Source of the DNA: Collinsella sp.
GTDB lineage: Bacteria > Actinomycetota > Coriobacteriia > Coriobacteriales > Coriobacteriaceae
Assembly (NCBI GenBank): GCA_019414345.1
Contig: DXMF01000026.1
Location: forward strand, 62,001 to 126,000
Length of the DNA stretch: 64,000 nt
Direction of reading: 5' to 3'
Shown: positions 54,051 through 62,923 of the stretch, in pieces
Numbering within the stretch: position 1 is the first letter of the stretch
Layout: each line of letters starts with the position of its first letter
Translations under genes and position numbers: made by a program
Notes under the pieces: model-generated
Databases searched by the model: none
Told to the model about the DNA's origin: nothing
The model's input: the letters and a program-made list of their open reading frames with translations, nothing else

Positions 54051-55073
54051 CTAGCGCGAGGTCGAAGCGCGGTGTTCGATGCGGCCGGGTATCTCGATGC
54101 GCTTGGGGGCGAGCTTTGCGGCATCGCCCACCGTAGTGGTAACGATGTCGATGCGCTCGGAGAGACGCTCGACTACGCGCTCGGCAATGGTAAGGGTATC
54201 CTGCGCGGCCGTGGTCACGCCGCCAAAGAGCACGTGGTTCCAGGGGTAATCGTCAAATGTCGCGATCTTGAGCCCAGCCGGCAACGAGGGCCCCAGCTGT
54301 GCTAGCGCCTCGGTCAGACGCAGGAAAACCAGGCCGTTAACGGCGATAAGGCCGAGCTTTTTGCCTGCATAGCCGCGGATGGTCTCATCCAAGCAGCCGA
54401 CGCCCGTGGTACCGCCATCGGCCAAGGTGATAACCTCGCCGGCAAGGCCGCGGTGCGAAAGCTCGTCGACAAAGGCCTCGGCGCGCTCGCGATGGACGGG
54501 GCTGTCGTCGCTTGCCTCGATGAGCAGGCACAGGCGCTCGCTGCCAGCGGCAACCAAGGCGTCTACCAAGCCGGCGACCAGCTCGCGGTTGTTGGACGTC
54601 ACCAAGTCGATGCCGCCGTCGGCAACATCGCGGTCGAGCAGTACAACGGGCAGTCGTCCCGCTGCCGCGGCGATCGCCTCGTCGTTGCCTCCGCAGGTAT
54701 TGACGACCAGGCCGTCCACGCCGGCATCGATAAGTCTGGTGAGCGACTCTGCCTCCTTGGCGGGGTCGTTGCCGCTAATGGCCGTCATAAGCGAGCAGCC
54801 GCGCGCGGCGGCACTGGCGGAAAGCCCTTCGAGCATTGCGCTCGAGAACGGGTTGGCGATGTCGGCCAGAATCACGCCGATGAGGTTGGTGCGTGAGCTG
54901 CGTAGATTGCGTGCGGCGGCACGTGGGCGATAGCCAGTGCGCTCGATAACCGCCGCGATGCGAGCGCGGGTTTCCTCGGTCATCTGCCCGGGGCGGTTAT
55001 TGAGATAGCGCGAGACCGTGGCCGGACTCACGCCCGCCTCGACGGCAATGTCCCTGATTCTCATCTGCGCCAT
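54051..55073 (-). CDS. LacI family transcriptional regulator
   Basis: A 340-residue repressor. The N-terminal helix-turn-helix and hinge read MRIRDIAVEAGVSPATVSRYL and end in YRPRAAARNLRSSRTNLIGVILADIANPFSS. The periplasmic-binding-like effector domain follows. VVLLDRDVADGGIDLVTSNN and LKIATFDDYPWN are typical effector-domain segments. The effector is probably a sugar or sugar derivative, but no sugar genes are adjacent. Two in-frame ATGs (MAQM) are available; the first is used, following GGGGTGCGCT. Confidence 0.9.
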   Translation of the reverse strand: MAQMRIRDIAVEAGVSPATVSRYLNNRPGQMTEETRARIAAVIERTGYRPRAAARNLRSSRTNLIGVILADIANPFSSAMLEGLSASAAARGCSLMTAISGNDPAKEAESLTRLIDAGVDGLVVNTCGGNDEAIAAAAGRLPVVLLDRDVADGGIDLVTSNNRELVAGLVDALVAAGSERLCLLIEASDDSPVHRERAEAFVDELSHRGLAGEVITLADGGTTGVGCLDETIRGYAGKKLGLIAVNGLVFLRLTEALAQLGPSLPAGLKIATFDDYPWNHVLFGGVTTAAQDTLTIAERVVERLSERIDIVTTTVGDAAKLAPKRIEIPGRIEHRASTSR

Positions 55074-55196
55074 AGCGCACCCCGTTTCCCAATGTCGGCA
55101 GTCTGAGCCATTTTAGGCATTTTTTAACATTCTCGGTTGCAAAACGCTGTAGGTGAGCGGCATCGTTTTTGCGCCTCGAGCAGATGCGATGATGGA

Positions 55197-55889
55197 CTAG
55201 ACTGACGAGTCTTTAGGCAGCTCAAAGTAGTCGGGATGCAAGGCGATAACCGGGCCCTGCTCCTCGGGCATCAGATGCAAGTGCGTCTCTGCCAGATAGC
55301 TCGCCGTGTCGGTATCGCCCCTCTTAATGGCCTCGAGAATCCGGCGATGCTGCCGGCGAATCGGCTCCCAATCCAGGTCCTGCGACACCATACGCAACCA
55401 GTTGTATCGCTCAAAATGCGTGTTGACGCTCTTCATCCAATCCCACAGCATGTGACGACCGGCAATCACGAAACACGTCTCATGGAACAGGTTGTCCAGA
55501 TCGAAAAAGCGACGCGTTTCGCCATGGTCGAGTGACTCAGACTCGGCAAGAATCTGCTCGAGCCGATGCTTTTGCTCAGGCGAGGCGGCCGAACAGCATT
55601 TAATAAGCACGCTTCTCTCGAGTTTCTCGCGCAAGAAACAGGCGTTCTCGGCGCGCTCCATGCTGATTTTTGAGACATAGGTGCCGCTTTTGGGACGGGT
55701 TTCCACCAGCTCCTGCTCACGCAGGCGCACAAAGGACTCGCGAATGGGCGTGCGCCCGATTCCCGTCTCCTTTTCCAGACCAATCGCCGAAAGGCGCGTG
55801 CCGGGCTTGAGCTCGGCATAGATGATCTTGGAGCGCAATGCGTTGTATGCCTGGTCTTGCAGGCTCTGATAATGCTGGTGTTGTTCCAT
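55197..55889 (-). CDS. GntR/FadR family transcriptional regulator
   Basis: A 230-residue regulator with an N-terminal winged helix (QAYNALRSKIIYAELKPGTRLS; GIGRTPIRESFVRLREQELVETRP) and a C-terminal FCD helical ligand-binding domain. The FCD metal-site residues lie in FDLDNLFHETCFVIAG and in the last helices (HRRILEAIKRGDTDTASYLAETHLHLM). The ATG at 55889 follows GAGGGCTTT; the earlier in-frame start lacks a site. It is a lone gene, and its regulon cannot be told from context. Confidence 0.88.
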   Translation of the reverse strand: MEQHQHYQSLQDQAYNALRSKIIYAELKPGTRLSAIGLEKETGIGRTPIRESFVRLREQELVETRPKSGTYVSKISMERAENACFLREKLERSVLIKCCSAASPEQKHRLEQILAESESLDHGETRRFFDLDNLFHETCFVIAGRHMLWDWMKSVNTHFERYNWLRMVSQDLDWEPIRRQHRRILEAIKRGDTDTASYLAETHLHLMPEEQGPVIALHPDYFELPKDSSV

Positions 55890-55931
55890 AAAGCCCTCGG
55901 ATGAAGCCCACGGTTTGTCGAATTTCACCAC

Positions 55932-56360
55932 GTAATACTATCGCATCGACACGCCCCAGCTCCCAATCAGTCTTTTTGGGTCGGGGCTCTTTTAGCTACC
56001 CTGGCCCGCAGATCGGCCCCCTTGCCACAAAAGTGGCCCATCTACTACATTAACACGGATAGCCTCGGCCATACCGAAAACCGTGAAAACAAAACCGCAG
56101 GTAGACAGCTTGTCGATTTTCGAAAAAGCCGACTATGGTTGACCTCTGCGGCTTAAACGTAGTAGATAGGCCCTTTTCGTGGCGCAGCACTACTGCACCC
56201 CAAATTGGCACCCCGAGCCTGTTATAAGTTGCTGTGAAATACGGACGGTTGATAATCAAGGCGCGCTATACGGCTTGCTATATCTCACTATACTTTGCTG
56301 TACGTCACCATACTTTGCTATAACTTGACAATAATCGGCCCGTTACCATCCGGGACATAA
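55932..56360. other. Gene-free, repeat-bearing intergenic region
   Basis: Contains a 29-bp inverted repeat (arms 56023-56051 and 56156-56183, built around ATCTACTAC/GTAGTAGAT and AAAAG next to GGCCC) that encloses about 100 bp. It also has a solitary copy of the arm GTTGCTGTGAAATACGGA (56228-56245) found again at 60168, and two imperfect repeats of ATACTTTGCTRTA around 56285-56325. No gene is supported. Confidence 0.6.
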
Positions 56361-56392
56361 CGGACCCCAAGCCAACGCTGGCTTGGGGTCCG
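56361..56392. terminator. Strong hairpin after the AlbA_2-type gene
   Basis: A perfect 13-bp stem, CGGACCCCAAGCC/GGCTTGGGGTCCG, with a six-base loop. It lies 23 bases beyond the stop at 56416. The U-tract is weak on the minus strand (TTATG). Confidence 0.6.
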
Positions 56393-56415
56393 TCTTGTAC
56401 CATGGCTCTTTTTGA

Positions 56416-57669
56416 CTATGAGCGCTCGTATTTCGTGGCCCGCCCGGTTCCCTGCCTTACGATTGCATTCCGTTCAAGCAGAGATTCGAGTGCCGTCAAC
56501 GTCCGCATGCGGCTCAGCCCCGTCTGTTTTTCAATCTCGCTTCGCGATATAATTCGACCGCCCGACAAGGCCTTGAGAACCTGGACCTCTTCCTCGGACC
56601 CTTCAAGGGCATCGGTAACGGGCAATGTGACGGCCACCATGCCGCCGCGAACATCAAAAATTGGTTGATTGATCGAATCGCGATAGGCACGTCTAATGCG
56701 CGCGATTCCCGTACCAAATTTCTCGATGTAATCCAGCTTTAAGAAGGCCTCTGCAACGATGGGGTTTCTGAGCACGGATATCTGCCCATACAGGTATTGT
56801 TCCGTCGTCAAACCGGCGGGCAGCGATCCGGGGGAGGTCACAACGACACGATCATCGTACAGGGCAATTTGAACGTTCGCTCGAACGTCCCACGTCCGAT
56901 GCACCAAAGCAATTGCGACAGCTTCGCGAAACGCCTCGAGAGGAATTCGATCGGTTTGGACGCGCTCCATCCCTTCGATACGCTCATAACGGTAGTAGCG
57001 TGCAAACATAGCTACCGCCCTGTCCACCTGCTCAATTGCGGATACATTTGTCGCTGCCTCGCGATCCAAGATCACATCCTCGGTATCGCCAAAACGGACG
57101 CAGTCGATGCCCGGAAAATCATTCTTATCCGCTAAAATCGCCGCGGCATTGGTATAGCCATCCTTGCCGAGCAAGCGGAGCGTACGCAAGATATCCGACG
57201 TTAGCTCGGAAATGCCGAGGTGTTCAACACACTTATGCTCGAGCGTATGAAAGCTCAAGTCCTGGCGAGCCGACGTGAGCGCGTCGAACGTTACGTTGCT
57301 GCCTTCGAGCGTCAGCCTGCCATACTCAAACCGGTCGACCTCCACCGTTGCCGAATCGTTTCGTCTGTAGGCCTTTCCCTTGCTTCGATAGGGTTTGTCC
57401 TGCCCCTCATAAACCGTAAGGATTACGATCCCGTGTTTCTCATCGGGCTCAAGCGAATAACGGGGTGCGGGATCAAGACTGTCGTTAATCATGTTCTCGA
57501 TGCGCAGGCATTCTGCAACCGGATCCGCAAGGCCGACAGCCACACCCTCGTCATCAACGCCAAACTCAATCTTGCCCGTCCCGTAGTTTGCATAGGCGCT
57601 CACCGTTTTAAGAAACGTCGGCGTAACGCTTTCCTTGTATTCGACTGTAGGGCTCTCTCTAACAACCAT
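56416..57669 (-). CDS. AlbA_2 (Schlafen-like) ATP-binding/DNA-binding regulator
   Basis: A 417-residue protein. Residues 1-110 form an AlbA_2 domain (ESPTVEYKESVTPTFLKTVSAYANYGTGKIEFGVDDEG, shortened here), known from Schlafen-like and transcription-control proteins. A middle domain with AIALVHRTWDVRANVQIALYDDRVVVTSPG resembles the HATPase-like C-terminal module of these regulators. A winged helix at the end (RIISRSEIEKQTGLSRMRTL) can bind DNA. The ATG at 57669 is preceded by GAGGGGG. The promoter overlaps multiple copies of a GACGAAAACCGTTTGCGT operator, so autoregulation is likely. The cellular role is unknown. Confidence 0.75.
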   Translation of the reverse strand: MVVRESPTVEYKESVTPTFLKTVSAYANYGTGKIEFGVDDEGVAVGLADPVAECLRIENMINDSLDPAPRYSLEPDEKHGIVILTVYEGQDKPYRSKGKAYRRNDSATVEVDRFEYGRLTLEGSNVTFDALTSARQDLSFHTLEHKCVEHLGISELTSDILRTLRLLGKDGYTNAAAILADKNDFPGIDCVRFGDTEDVILDREAATNVSAIEQVDRAVAMFARYYRYERIEGMERVQTDRIPLEAFREAVAIALVHRTWDVRANVQIALYDDRVVVTSPGSLPAGLTTEQYLYGQISVLRNPIVAEAFLKLDYIEKFGTGIARIRRAYRDSINQPIFDVRGGMVAVTLPVTDALEGSEEEVQVLKALSGGRIISRSEIEKQTGLSRMRTLTALESLLERNAIVRQGTGRATKYERS

Positions 57670-57706
57670 ATGCACAACCCCCTCGTTTCGTACCATTCAT
57701 AACCGT

Positions 57707-57841
57707 ATTATAAGACGAAAACCGTTTGCGTACTGATTTATAGAAGACGCAAACGGTTTTCGTCTTGATTTGCGTACGGAATTAAGACGCATAATTTCGC
57801 TTTCGTATGGCTCAATACCGGACGCAGACTGTTTTCGTCTG
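57707..57841 (-). promoter_or_regulatory. Promoter with repeated long operators for the AlbA_2-type gene
   Basis: A perfect 20-bp inverted repeat, AAGACGAAAACCGTTTGCGT at 57712-57731 and its complement at 57747-57766, directly abuts the -10 TATAAT (57707-57712). A third copy of the half site, GACGCAGACTGTTTTCGTCT, lies at 57821-57840, and partial GACGCA/CGTCTGC sites lie in between. No convincing -35 is seen, so activation or tight repression is possible. Confidence 0.75.
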
Positions 57842-57865
57842 TCAATACGTCTGCAATCCAAACGA

Positions 57866-57901
57866 AAAGAGCCCCGAGCTCGTATGAACTCGGGGCTCTT
57901 T
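57866..57901 (-). terminator. Intrinsic terminator after the flavin oxidoreductase gene
   Basis: A perfect 13-bp stem, AAAGAGCCCCGAG/CTCGGGGCTCTTT, followed on the minus strand by TCGTTTGG. It lies about 150 bp past the stop at 58053. Confidence 0.65.
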
Positions 57902-57987
57902 GTGCCGCACATCTATGAGAGAAGAAATTCGATGCGTACGGACGCTACTCCATGAAGCCGCCCTGGGATGGCGGCAACCTCGTCAAT

Positions 57988-58035
57988 GGGGTCAGGTTTA
58001 CATGCACCAACTTGGTGCAAACCAACCTGTCCCCC
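57988..58035. repeat. Palindrome with CACCAA/TTGGTG core
   Basis: GGGGTCAGGTTTACATGCACC and its near-complement ending AACCTGTCCCC flank the centre AACTT; split, the arms are GGGGTCAGGTTT and ACCAACCTGTCCCC. It lies just 3' of the oxidoreductase gene and contains the CCTGTCCC core seen in other palindromes of this window. Confidence 0.6.
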
Positions 58036-58052
58036 ACGCACCAAGGGGTTGA

Positions 58053-60002
58053 CTAGAGCTCGCAGGCAATCTTGTAGCCGTCGCCGATGGCGTCGCGGAT
58101 GTTGCCGCACTTCTGGGCATCGCCCAGTACATGGGCAGCAACGCCAGCAGCGGCAAGGTCGTCGGCCAGCTTGGTATTGGGACGATAGCCCATGGCAAGC
58201 ACCAGCGTATCGGCACCGGTGATGGTGCGGACCTCGCCGTCCTTCTCGTAACTGATGGTGTCCTCGGTGATCTCGGTCACCTTGGCCTCGGTCAGCACGT
58301 GAACGCCCTTGGAGAGCATGCGCGTGATGAGCACCGCGCGACCGGCGCCGCCCTCGTTGGCGGCGAGCGTCTTGGTCATCTCGATAACGGTGACATCGCG
58401 ATTGGCCGGCGAGAGGTCGTTGACCAGCGGGGCCAGGTAATCGGCCGTCTCGCAACCGACGGTGCCGCCGCCCACGATGACGATCTTCTTGCCCGGGAAA
58501 GCCTTGCCACCCAGCAGGTCGTCAGCTGTCATAACTTGCTTAAAGCCCTGCATGAAGGCCGGAGCGATGGGCTCGGCGCCATAAGCCAGGACAACCTCGT
58601 AACCTGCGTAGTCGCGCTGAATGTCCTCGGCCGAAAGCTCGGTGCCAAATACGCACTTCACGCCGGCCTCGGCCAGGCGACGGTACTGATACTTGATCAC
58701 GCGGGTGAGCTCCTGCTTTGCCGGCGGAACGGCTGCGATGCGCATCTCGCCGCCCGGCTCGTCCTGCTTATCCACGAGCACCACGTTATGACCACGCTTG
58801 GCAGCAATGTAGGCTGCCTCCATGCCCGCAGGACCGGCGCCCACAACGAGCACGTTCTTGACCTCGTCGGCAGGCTCGTAGCCGGCCTCGTCGCGCTCAA
58901 CATCGGGGTTGACGGTGCAGGAGATGCGCTTGCCAAACATAATGCCGTTCAGGCAGCGCAGGCAGCCAATGCAGGGGCGGATGTCGTCGGCGTTGCCGGC
59001 AGCGGCCTTGTTGCAGAACTCGGCATCGCACAGATTGGCGCGGCCCATCATGCAGATGTCGGCAGCGCCGTCCTCGACCAGCTCCTCGGCGATCCAGGCC
59101 TCGTTGATGCGGCCGACAGTAGCGACGGGGATGTTGACGTGCTTTTTGATCTCGCGCGAGCAAGCGGCGTGCGAGGCCTGCTGCGTGCCGGCGGCGGGAA
59201 TCGCAGAGCCGCGCTTGATGGTGGTGCCGCCCGACACGTGAATCATGTCGACGCCAGCCTTCTCCAGGCGACGCGAGACGTAGATCATGTCGTTGAGGGT
59301 CAGGCCACCATCGGTGTACTCATCGCCCGAGATGCGGACGTCGATGATAAAGTCCTTACCGCAGCGCTCGCGAATCTCGGCGATGACCTCGAGCAAAAAG
59401 CGCATGCGGGCGTCGAGCGAGCCGCCGTACTCGTCGGTACGCTTGTTATAGAGCGGAGTCAAAAAGCCGCCGAGCATACCGTGGGCGTGTGCCGCATGGA
59501 CCTCGACGCCATCGACGCCGGCCTTCTGCATACGCACGGCGGCGTCACCGAACTGATGCGTAAGTTCGTGAATCTCATCGACCGTGATGGGGCGCGGCGC
59601 CTCGCGGGCATAGGACGGGCCCACAAAGGACGGAGCAATCAGGCGCGGCGTGCCCGGAATGTTAAAGGCCATGTAGGCGGGGTGGAAGAGCTGTGGCATG
59701 ATCTTGCAGCCATACTCGTGGACGGCCGCGGCGAGCTTTTCCCAGCCGGGGATAAACGTATCGTCGTAGCAGCACATGTCACCCGGCAGATAGGTATAGG
59801 TAGGCTCGACCGTCACGACCTCGGTGATGATGAGGCCCACGCCGCCCTTGGCACGGGCACGGTAATGATCGACCAAATCGTCGGTCACATAGCCATGATC
59901 GGCCAGGTTGGTGGACACCGGCGGCATAAAGACGCGGTTCTTGACCTCGGTCGTACCGACCTTGATCGGGCTAAAGAGCATCGGGTAGGCGGATGACTCC
60001 AT
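58053..60002 (-). CDS. NADH:flavin oxidoreductase (old-yellow-enzyme/enoate-reductase family)
   Basis: A 649-residue multi-domain redox enzyme. Residues 1-330 form an FMN-binding barrel (SPIKVGTTEVKNRVFMPPVS; VEVHAAHAHGMLGGFLTP). A 4Fe-4S motif, CIGCLRCLNG plus a later Cys, follows near residue 345. The rest is an FAD/NAD(P) module with VLVVGAGPAGMEAAYIAAKRG and IVIVGGGTVGCETADYL. This is the architecture of 2,4-dienoyl-CoA reductase, BaiCD/BaiH and other gut enoate reductases, so an unsaturated acid, bile-acid intermediate or similar is the likely substrate. The ATG at 60002 follows AAAGGAAG. It is a single gene. Confidence 0.9.
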   Translation of the reverse strand: MESSAYPMLFSPIKVGTTEVKNRVFMPPVSTNLADHGYVTDDLVDHYRARAKGGVGLIITEVVTVEPTYTYLPGDMCCYDDTFIPGWEKLAAAVHEYGCKIMPQLFHPAYMAFNIPGTPRLIAPSFVGPSYAREAPRPITVDEIHELTHQFGDAAVRMQKAGVDGVEVHAAHAHGMLGGFLTPLYNKRTDEYGGSLDARMRFLLEVIAEIRERCGKDFIIDVRISGDEYTDGGLTLNDMIYVSRRLEKAGVDMIHVSGGTTIKRGSAIPAAGTQQASHAACSREIKKHVNIPVATVGRINEAWIAEELVEDGAADICMMGRANLCDAEFCNKAAAGNADDIRPCIGCLRCLNGIMFGKRISCTVNPDVERDEAGYEPADEVKNVLVVGAGPAGMEAAYIAAKRGHNVVLVDKQDEPGGEMRIAAVPPAKQELTRVIKYQYRRLAEAGVKCVFGTELSAEDIQRDYAGYEVVLAYGAEPIAPAFMQGFKQVMTADDLLGGKAFPGKKIVIVGGGTVGCETADYLAPLVNDLSPANRDVTVIEMTKTLAANEGGAGRAVLITRMLSKGVHVLTEAKVTEITEDTISYEKDGEVRTITGADTLVLAMGYRPNTKLADDLAAAGVAAHVLGDAQKCGNIRDAIGDGYKIACEL

Positions 60003-60120
60003 ACAGGCTTCCTTTCGTTTAAGCCGCTCGGCGGCACTTGCAGACACCCCTATCGTATCAGTACCCGCCGCATTCGCGCTCGCTCGCACTCCCCACCTTC
60101 AATCCCGACCCTCAAAAAAA

Positions 60121-60185
60121 GTTGCGGTGGAATACGGAGTAGATGAGGCTTTTAACAGCCAAAACAGTCCGTATTTCACCGCAAC
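60121..60185. repeat. 65-bp inverted repeat
   Basis: GTTGCGGTGGAATACGGA (60121-60138) pairs with TCCGTATTTCACCGCAAC (60168-60185) with one mismatch. The loop contains GGCT/AGCC. Its right arm resembles 56228-56245. It lies upstream of the oxidoreductase gene and 3' of kdpC, in a gap without a gene. Confidence 0.7.
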
Positions 60186-60249
60186 TGATGGGCGGGGTGG
60201 AATTGAGGGCTCAGATAGTCAGTCATGCCCTCATCCGCCACTCCCTCAC

Positions 60250-60840
60250 CTACAGCGCGCCGTCCAGCATAAGGTTCACCTTGAGCACGTTGACCGTGGG
60301 CTCGCCGAACACGCCGAGGAAACGGCCCTTGGTGCACGCGGCGATGATGTCGCGCACCTCGTCCTCACTTTTGCCCGTGGCCTTGGCAAGGCGCGGGACC
60401 TGGTACTCGGCGGCATCCGGAGAGATCTCCGGGTCGAGGCCGGACCCCGAACACGTCACCAGGTCGACGGGTACGGCGTCCATATCGGCATCGGGGTTGG
60501 CGGCGCGAATCTTCTCGACGCGCGCGTCCACAAGCTGCCGGTACTCCTCACTCGCCGGGGACAGGTTGGACGGGGCACCGTACGCCATGAGCTCGCCGTC
60601 TTCGCCTTCGACAATTGACATGTTCTGGATGCGGCCCCACATGTGGTCCTCATCCTCGAAGTTCTGGCCGATCAGCTCGGAGCCCACGATCTTGTCGTCG
60701 ACCTTGATGAGCGAACCGTTCGCCTGATACGGGAACGCAACCTGGGCGATGCCGGTCACGACGAGCGTATAGCCCAGGCCGCAGACAACGGTAAACAGCG
60801 CGAACACGCCCAGTGCGCGCGATGCAACACCTTTGAACAT
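60250..60840 (-). CDS. kdpC: Potassium-transporting ATPase subunit C
   Basis: KdpC is the small chaperone-like subunit of the high-affinity K+ pump. The 196-residue protein has one N-terminal membrane helix (ALGVFALFTVVCGLGYTLVVTG, cut here), then QVAFPYQANGSL, the IGQNF segment, and the C-terminal RVPxLAKA-like block VPRLAKATGKSEDEVRDIIAACT with FLGVFGEPTVNVLKVNLMLD. GGAGGTTTGT precedes the ATG at 60840. It is 12 bp downstream of kdpB. Confidence 0.95.
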   Translation of the reverse strand: MFKGVASRALGVFALFTVVCGLGYTLVVTGIAQVAFPYQANGSLIKVDDKIVGSELIGQNFEDEDHMWGRIQNMSIVEGEDGELMAYGAPSNLSPASEEYRQLVDARVEKIRAANPDADMDAVPVDLVTCSGSGLDPEISPDAAEYQVPRLAKATGKSEDEVRDIIAACTKGRFLGVFGEPTVNVLKVNLMLDGAL

Positions 60841-60852
60841 ACAAACCTCCAC

Positions 60853-62907
60853 TTACATAATGCCGCAGAACGCGAGCAGCATGTCGATGAGCTTGATGAA
60901 TACGAACGGGGCAACGATGCCGCCCAGACCCCACACGAGCAGGTTGTGGATCAGCAGCTGTCCGGACGGCACCTCGCGGTACTTAACGCCCTTCAGCGCG
61001 GCCGGGATCAGCGCGACGATAACGAGCGCGTTATAGATGATGGCCGAAAGAACCGCGGACAGCGGGCTTGCCAGACCGAGGATGTTGAGCGCGCCAAGGC
61101 CCGGGTAGATCGGCGAGAACAGGGCCGGGATGATAGCGAAGTACTTCGCCATGTCGTTGGCGACCGAGAAGGTCGTGAGCGAACCGCGGGTCATGAGCAG
61201 CTGCTTGCCGATACGCACGACCTCGATGAGCTTGGTGGGGCTGGAGTCGAGGTCGACCATATTGCCGGCCTCCTTGGCAGCCTGGGTGCCCGTGTTCATG
61301 GCCACGGCGACATCCGCCTGCGCCAGCGCCGGCGCGTCGTTGGTGCCGTCGCCGGTCATGGCGACCAGGTGGCCCTCACGCTGGAACTCGCGGATCTTCT
61401 CGAGCTTGCCCTCAGGGGTGGCCTCGGCCAGGAAGTCGTCAACGCCGGCCTCGGCGGCGATTGCCGCGGCGGTGAGCGGGTTGTCGCCCGTCACCATGAT
61501 GGTCTTGATGCCCATCTTGCGCAGGTCGGCGAACTTCTCCTTAACGCCGGACTTGATGATGTCCTTGAGGTACACAACGCCCAGCACGCGGCAGTTCTTG
61601 GTCACGACCAGCGGGGTGCCGCCGGCCTTGGCGATGCGCTCGACGGCCTCGTCGCACTCCTGGGAGAACACGCCGCCGGCTGCCTCCACATAGGTGCGCA
61701 CGGAATCGGCAGCGCCCTTGCGGATCTCATTGCCCTCGTAGTTCACACCGGACATGCGGGTCGCCGCGGTGAAGGGGATGAACTCCATACCCTTATCCTC
61801 GAGTGTGCGGCCGCGCAGACCGAACTGCTCCTTGGCGAGCACGACGATGGAACGGCCTTCGGGGGTCTCGTCGGCCAGCGAGGAAAGCTGGGCGGCATCG
61901 GCCAGCTCCGCGGGATCGATGCCGTCGACCGGGATGAACTCGGCGGCTTGGCGGTTACCCAGGGTGATGGTGCCGGTCTTGTCGAGCATGAGGATGTCGA
62001 CGTCGCCGGCGGCCTCGATGGCGCGGCCGGACATGGCCAGCACGTTGGCCTCGTTCAGACGGCTCATGCCGGCGATGCCGATGGCGGAAAGAAGGGCGCC
62101 GATGGTAGTAGGAGCCAGGCACACGAGCAGCGCCACGAGCGTGGTCACGGCCGTGGGGTTGTCCATGTCGTTAAGACCGACCGAGAAGCAGGAGTAACAA
62201 TACAGGGCCAGCGTGACCAGGATAAAGACGATGGAGAGGGCCACCAGGAAGATCTCCAGAGCGATCTCGTTAGGGGTCTTCTTGCGCGCGGCACCCTCGA
62301 CCATCGCGATCATTTTGTCCAGGAAGCTCTGGCCGGGCTCACTGGAGATCTTGACGATGATCCAGTCGGACAGCACCGTGGTACCGCCGGTAACGGCAGA
62401 GCGGTCGCCGCCGGCCTCGCGGACCACGGGGGCGGACTCGCCGGTGATGGCGGACTCGTCAACGGAAGCAGCGCCCTCGATGACGTCGCCGTCGCCGGGA
62501 ATCTGCTCGCCGGCGCGTACGATCACCAGGTCGCCGCGCGTGAGCTCGGTGCCGGGAACGACGGTGAAGTGCTCCTTGTCCTCAACGGACTCGATGCGAT
62601 GGGCCTCGACATCCTTCTTGGCCGCACGCAGGGAATCGGCCTGGGCCTTACCGCGGCCCTCGGCAAGCGCCTCGGCGAAGTTCGAGAACAGGTCGGTAAG
62701 CCACAGGATGACCGCGATGGCGACCACATAGTAGGTGGGCACACCCGCGTCCTGCACACCGAAAATGGAAGCGACGGCCAGGACGGAGGTCATGACGGCG
62801 GAAAGCCACACCAGGAACATGACCGGGTTTTGAATCTGGACGCGAGGATCCAGCTTGGCAAACGAGTCGCGGACCGCGCGGCCCATCATGTCTTTTTGCA
62901 TAGTCAT
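60853..62907 (-). CDS. kdpB: Potassium-transporting ATPase subunit B
   Basis: KdpB is the P-type ATPase subunit of KdpFABC. The 684 residues contain [16 protein letters not shown], the actuator loop [17 protein letters not shown], the phosphorylation motif [46 protein letters not shown] and [22 protein letters not shown]. The ATG at 62907 has GGAGG upstream. It lies between kdpA (16-bp gap) and kdpC in the canonical order. Confidence 0.97.
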   Translation of the reverse strand: MTMQKDMMGRAVRDSFAKLDPRVQIQNPVMFLVWLSAVMTSVLAVASIFGVQDAGVPTYYVVAIAVILWLTDLFSNFAEALAEGRGKAQADSLRAAKKDVEAHRIESVEDKEHFTVVPGTELTRGDLVIVRAGEQIPGDGDVIEGAASVDESAITGESAPVVREAGGDRSAVTGGTTVLSDWIIVKISSEPGQSFLDKMIAMVEGAARKKTPNEIALEIFLVALSIVFILVTLALYCYSCFSVGLNDMDNPTAVTTLVALLVCLAPTTIGALLSAIGIAGMSRLNEANVLAMSGRAIEAAGDVDILMLDKTGTITLGNRQAAEFIPVDGIDPAELADAAQLSSLADETPEGRSIVVLAKEQFGLRGRTLEDKGMEFIPFTAATRMSGVNYEGNEIRKGAADSVRTYVEAAGGVFSQECDEAVERIAKAGGTPLVVTKNCRVLGVVYLKDIIKSGVKEKFADLRKMGIKTIMVTGDNPLTAAAIAAEAGVDDFLAEATPEGKLEKIREFQREGHLVAMTGDGTNDAPALAQADVAVAMNTGTQAAKEAGNMVDLDSSPTKLIEVVRIGKQLLMTRGSLTTFSVANDMAKYFAIIPALFSPIYPGLGALNILGLASPLSAVLSAIIYNALVIVALIPAALKGVKYREVPSGQLLIHNLLVWGLGGIVAPFVFIKLIDMLLAFCGIM

Positions 62908-62923
62908 AAATCTGCGCCCTCCT

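Noticed and set aside
57988..58035. Riboswitch
   Set aside because: The element lies 3' of a gene and shows only a simple palindrome without a recognisable aptamer.
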